NCBI GenBank assembly: GCA_963796155.1
Contig: CAWCKT010000024.1
Coordinates: forward strand, 1 to 64,000
Reading direction: 5' to 3'
DNA: 64,000 nucleotides
Source: AP-15 sp963796155
GTDB taxonomy: Bacteria > Pseudomonadota > Alphaproteobacteria > ATCC43930 > CGMCC-115725
The position numbers and the translations under genes were made by a program. A model generated the notes under the pieces. The model did not search any database and was not told the DNA's origin. It saw only the letters and a program-made list of their open reading frames with translations. Every line of letters starts with the position of its first letter. Positions within the stretch are counted from its first letter, which is position 1. Shown in pieces: positions 61,204 through 64,000 of this stretch.

Positions 61204-62019
61204 TCAGGCTAATCGTCTGATCAGCAACTGCACAGAGGCGATGTAGACCCAAGCTTTGGCGCTCGCAATCGACGCCTCGAAATCCTTTGCCAAGCGGCGG
61301 TTTCGGTTGAGCCAAGCGAGCGTTCGTTCGACAACCCAGCGGCGTGGCAGCAGCTTAAAGCCAGCCGCGTCAGCCGCGCGTTTGACGATCTCAATGGTCC
61401 AGTTGCCGAACTTGGCGAGGGCGTCACCCAGGTTGGGGCCGTTGTAGACGCTATCGGCGAACAGGTGGCGCAACCAGGGAAATAGCTGGTGGATCGCCTC
61501 AATGACCAGAACCGCACCATCGCGATCTTGGACATCGGCGGGGTGTACCTCGGCACCGACCAGCAGACCGCCGGTATCGGTCACAATGTGTCGCTTGCGC
61601 CCTTTGATCTTCTTGGCCGCATCGTAACCGCGCGGCCCGCCGCTTTCGGTCGTCTTGACCGATTGACTGTCGATCACTCCGGCCGACGGGCTCGCGTCGC
61701 GGCCCGCCGCTTCGCGCGCCTGCAGCAGCAAGTGAAAATTGATGTTCTCAAACAAGCCGTTGTCTCGCCAGTCATAGAAATAGCCTTGCACGGTCGTGAA
61801 CGGCGGAAACTCCTTCGGCAGCATTCGCCACTGACAGCCGGTCCGCGCGATATACAAGATCGCGTCCAGTACGGCGCGCAACTCGGTCGCGCGCGGCCGG
61901 CCCAAACGCTTGGCCGCTGGCATGTGCGGCTCGATCAGCGCCCATTCGGCGTCGGTCAGATCGCTTGCGTAGCGCTGTCCCTCTCGCTCATACTTCCGAC
62001 GAGTGATTTCGGTCCACAT
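61204..62019 (-). CDS. IS5-family transposase
   Basis: 271 residues from ATG 62019. The N-terminal domain DLTDAEWALIEPHMPAAKRL GRPRATELRAVLDAILYIAR TGCQWRMLP is the DUF4096-type start of IS5 transposases. The catalytic D-D-E residues are in GVIDSQSVKTTESGG, HLFADSVYNG and RRWVVERTLAWLNRNRRLAK DFE. It is uninterrupted and has all catalytic residues, so the element could be active. Confidence 0.93.
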   Translation of the reverse strand: MWTEITRRKYEREGQRYASDLTDAEWALIEPHMPAAKRLGRPRATELRAVLDAILYIARTGCQWRMLPKEFPPFTTVQGYFYDWRDNGLFENINFHLLLQAREAAGRDASPSAGVIDSQSVKTTESGGPRGYDAAKKIKGRKRHIVTDTGGLLVGAEVHPADVQDRDGAVLVIEAIHQLFPWLRHLFADSVYNGPNLGDALAKFGNWTIEIVKRAADAAGFKLLPRRWVVERTLAWLNRNRRLAKDFEASIASAKAWVYIASVQLLIRRLA

Positions 62020-62100
62020 CTTGTGCCTCGATGATTGTTTTGCCACAAACATCATGTCACAACTGGCTGAAATCACTCAATTCATTTTCGGTCAGCCTCT
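61204..62100 (-). mobile_element. IS5-family insertion sequence
   Basis: One transposase gene fills the element. Imperfect terminal repeats: AGGCTAATCG at 61206-61215 on the plus strand and AGGCTGACCG read inward from 62098-62089, eight of ten bases shared; the left repeat overlaps the transposase stop. TA dinucleotides lie just outside each end, which would fit the short target duplication of IS5 subgroups. Exact ends are uncertain by a few bases. The element appears intact. Confidence 0.75.
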
Positions 62101-62230
62101 AACGCGCATGTGCTGCCGCACGTCGGGCAGAACGCACCTTGCGACCAGCAAATCCGTCTCTCCTGTTCAGTTAAGTGCATAATCGCCTCGGCTCAGCTCC
62201 CGTTTTGTTGCGGGCTGATTATTTAGTTAG

Positions 62231-62249
62231 CAATTTATATATTGACAAT
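62231..62249. repeat. 19-bp A/T-rich promoter-like repeat, copy 2
   Basis: CAATTTATATATTGACAAT, one mismatch to 58450-58468, same orientation. It lies about 100 bp before the first 2OG-Fe(II) oxygenase gene and contains TTGACA, so it may be part of that gene's promoter. Confidence 0.5.
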
Positions 62250-62347
62250 TTAGGGTCACATCGAATAGATTCCCCTCATCGGGTTCGCGGAGAGGATCGG
62301 CGTCGGGCTGGTCGAGCCGGGACTGCGGCTCGACGCCTATGAGGGCG

Positions 62348-62908
62348 ATGGATATGTGGGGAGCTTTTCATTACTGCGAGGTCTTCGCGGGTCGGTTCAC
62401 CCGGACGGAGTGCGAGCGCGTCATTGCGCTGCATCAGGAAAAGGGTGCGTCGCGGAGCACGATGCCGCGCGGCGATAGCGGCTTCATTAGAGACAGCGAT
62501 TTGTTCTGGGTTCCGCGGACGACGGAGACCGAGTGGATCTTCGAGCGCGTCTGGGAAGTCGCAACACTCTACAATTCCCGATACGGGTTTGGGCTCGCCG
62601 ACGAAATGGGTCAGCTGCAGCTGACGCGCTATGCCAAGGATCAGCTCTACGACTGGCACATGGATCTCGGTCCCGGTGCCATGAGCCTGCGCAAGATATC
62701 GGTTGTCGTCGAACTGGCGGCAGCCGAGGGATACGACGGGGGCGGGACCGAGGTCTTCTATGGCGAGGGTACCGGCAATCGGATGGCTCTCGGCCAGGGC
62801 GACGCGCTGATCTTTCCGTCCTTCATCATGCACCGGGCATTGCCGGTGCAGAGCGGCACCCGCTGGACGCTGGTCTCCTGGCTGACCGGGCCCGAGCCCC
62901 TCAAATGA
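62348..62908 (+). CDS. 2-oxoglutarate/Fe(II)-dependent oxygenase (PKHD-type)
   Basis: 186 residues from ATG 62348. The double-stranded beta-helix carries the iron ligands H-x-D in YDWHMDLGPGAMSLRKISVV VEL and a distal His in FPSFIMHRALPVQSGTRWTL VSWLTG, where the Arg binds 2-oxoglutarate. GGGTEVFYGEG matches the 'G-G-x-L/T-x-F' turn. The family hydroxylates proteins or small molecules using O2. It overlaps the next oxygenase gene (ATGA), so the two are made together. The substrate is unknown. Confidence 0.88.
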   Translation: MDMWGAFHYCEVFAGRFTRTECERVIALHQEKGASRSTMPRGDSGFIRDSDLFWVPRTTETEWIFERVWEVATLYNSRYGFGLADEMGQLQLTRYAKDQLYDWHMDLGPGAMSLRKISVVVELAAAEGYDGGGTEVFYGEGTGNRMALGQGDALIFPSFIMHRALPVQSGTRWTLVSWLTGPEPLK

Positions 62909-63531
62909 GCGGCCCGAGCGGTCACATGATAATTCAGGTCGCCAATGCGGCCAGCGCCGATGATTGCCGTCGGCTGATGACAATGTATGATCGGCACGTC
63001 CATCTGACGAAAGTCAGGGATCAAACAGGACATCCCGTCGTCTATTGGCCCGAGTTCCGCGATGCGCCATATGCCGCCGAAATCGTGCCGCGTCTCGTCG
63101 AAGAATGCTTGTGCCGCATTGGCAGCCGGTTGCAACTCGCCGATCCGCTTTATCCCGAGACGGTGATCCTGGCCGCGATCGGAGCGGGAGGCCGCCACGA
63201 TCGTCATGCGGACAATTGCCGGCAGAACGAACAAGGCGATTGGGTCGCCAATCATACGCCGCAGCGCGACGTGTCTGCGATCTACTACTTGAATGACGCG
63301 TTCGAGGGGGGCGAAATCGTCTTCGACCGGGCGGGAATGGTGGTCAGGCCGCGCCGCGGGCTTCTATTGGCCTTTCCCAGTGACGCCGGCCACGTGCACG
63401 AGGTGCTTCCCGTGCGGAGCGGGGTTCGCTACACGATGGCGATTTGGTTTACCAGGCAACAACGCTGCGCACTGGCAAATTTGCCGCTTGGCGCGCCGGC
63501 GACAGTGGCTGCGGTTTCGACCCCCGGATGA
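62905..63531 (+). CDS. 2-oxoglutarate/Fe(II)-dependent oxygenase
   Basis: 208 residues from ATG 62905, overlapping the previous stop by 4 bp. H-x-D iron ligands are in GRHDRHADNCRQNEQGDWV, followed by HTPQRDVSAIYYLNDAFEGG EIVF and the distal His and 2-oxoglutarate Arg in DAGHVHEVLPVRSGVRYTMA IWF. This is the prolyl-4-hydroxylase-like layout. Different from its neighbour in sequence but of the same fold, so the pair may act successively on one substrate or as a heterodimer. Confidence 0.88.
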   Translation: MSGPSGHMIIQVANAASADDCRRLMTMYDRHVHLTKVRDQTGHPVVYWPEFRDAPYAAEIVPRLVEECLCRIGSRLQLADPLYPETVILAAIGAGGRHDRHADNCRQNEQGDWVANHTPQRDVSAIYYLNDAFEGGEIVFDRAGMVVRPRRGLLLAFPSDAGHVHEVLPVRSGVRYTMAIWFTRQQRCALANLPLGAPATVAAVSTPG

Positions 63532-63603
63532 CAATATGGCGCGGATGACCAGAAGGACAGGAAGGGCCACGGCCGGCTAAGGGATTTGCGGCGATGCCGT
63601 CCT

Positions 63604-64000
63604 CACTCCGGCAAACTCATCGGATCGAGGACATCCGCCGTTTGGTACTTGATCCAACGGACCCGATCCTCAATTAACCGGACCGCGCGATCGACCCTGA
63701 CCCGATTGAGCCCGGTACGAGCGATGTACGAGGTCTTCTTGTCTGCCGGCAGCGCGCGCACCCGGTTCCACAGGGTGTGGTTGCGGTGCTGCTGACCGGG
63801 TCCGAGGAAGTCCCGCGATTTGTCATACCGCTCGAAGCTGCGACAGCTGGTCTTGTAGGGGACGAACCGCGGCCCGGCGGCCTCGTACCCGAAATAACTC
63901 CTGGACCACGAGAGCGCCTCGTCGTCGGACAGCTCCGGCCACTCCAGGTTGACGACGACCGCCTGCCGGGACTCGGGTATCCGGTGCCACTCCCTGACCT
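63604..64000 (-). CDS. Hypothetical protein, C-terminal part (gene runs off the window)
   Basis: An uninterrupted minus-strand frame of about 132 codons runs from the window edge to TGA at 63604. It reads EWHRIPESRQAVVVNLEWPE LSDDEALSWSRSYFGYEAAG, then FVPYKTSCRSFERYDKSRDF and LWNRVRALPADKKTSYIART GLNRVRVDRAVRLIEDRVRW, ending VLDPMSLPE. Amphipathic and mildly basic; composition is coding-like. I recognise no family. Its start lies beyond 64000. Confidence 0.6.

Overview
The window is high-GC DNA from a bacterium, most likely a soil or rhizosphere Alphaproteobacterium. Clues are a phasin and an intracellular PHB depolymerase, an oligopeptide-type ABC importer, biuret/allophanate hydrolases very like those of Rhizobium, DUF5681 remnants, and a palindromic intergenic repeat ending in the GTCATTCCGGGG / CCCCGGAATGAC arms common in Rhizobiales and relatives. 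No rRNA, tRNA or CRISPR was seen, and genus cannot be fixed by eye.

Layout. 1-5 kb: catabolic genes (substrate-binding protein, class III CoA-transferase, ThuA-like protein, GST). 5-9.7 kb: an accessory stretch with a DUF5681 gene split around a PEP-CTERM protein gene and an IS remnant, then three same-strand genes of defence-island character (membrane protein, HEPN/AbiU2-like protein, FRG-domain protein). 9.7-19 kb: flavoprotein plus fused hydantoinase A/B, VOC protein, intradiol dioxygenase, an anion-permease remnant, a sedolisin and an MFS transporter. 19-24 kb: dispersed repeats, EcsC, phasin, a TcuA-like flavoprotein and a secreted polysaccharide-lyase-like protein. 24-30 kb: fragments of two flavoenzymes, an orphan molybdenum hydroxylase large subunit, an aldo/keto reductase with an altered catalytic His position, and frameshifted transglutaminase and amidohydrolase genes. 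30-33.5 kb: SRPBCC genes, DUF899 and ArsR, with a visible operator-like pair, and a class III cyclase. 33.8-39 kb: frameshifted katG, a decayed second copy of part of the cyclase, TusA-like protein, frameshifted iron alcohol dehydrogenase and an SDR.

39.7-52 kb is the most coherent functional block: a BiuH-like hydrolase with an NCS2-type permease, a second and very convincing biuret hydrolase (biuH) facing a divergent allophanate hydrolase, and a five-gene oligopeptide-type ABC importer. Together they suggest uptake and hydrolysis of biuret or related ureides as a nitrogen source. 52-56 kb holds the conserved trio ATP-grasp / alpha-E / transglutaminase. 56-64 kb returns to accessory character: Gal80-like oxidoreductase, VOC remnant cut at a small inverted-repeat element, enolase-superfamily gene with a second copy of its 3' end about 1.1 kb downstream, small membrane proteins, a complete IS5-family element, and two overlapping 2OG-Fe(II) oxygenase genes.

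At least six otherwise well-preserved genes carry net one-base frame disruptions. Either the sequence has residual indel errors or this part of the genome is decaying; the text alone cannot decide. Coordinates of starts were chosen from Shine-Dalgarno-like sequences and family N-termini.
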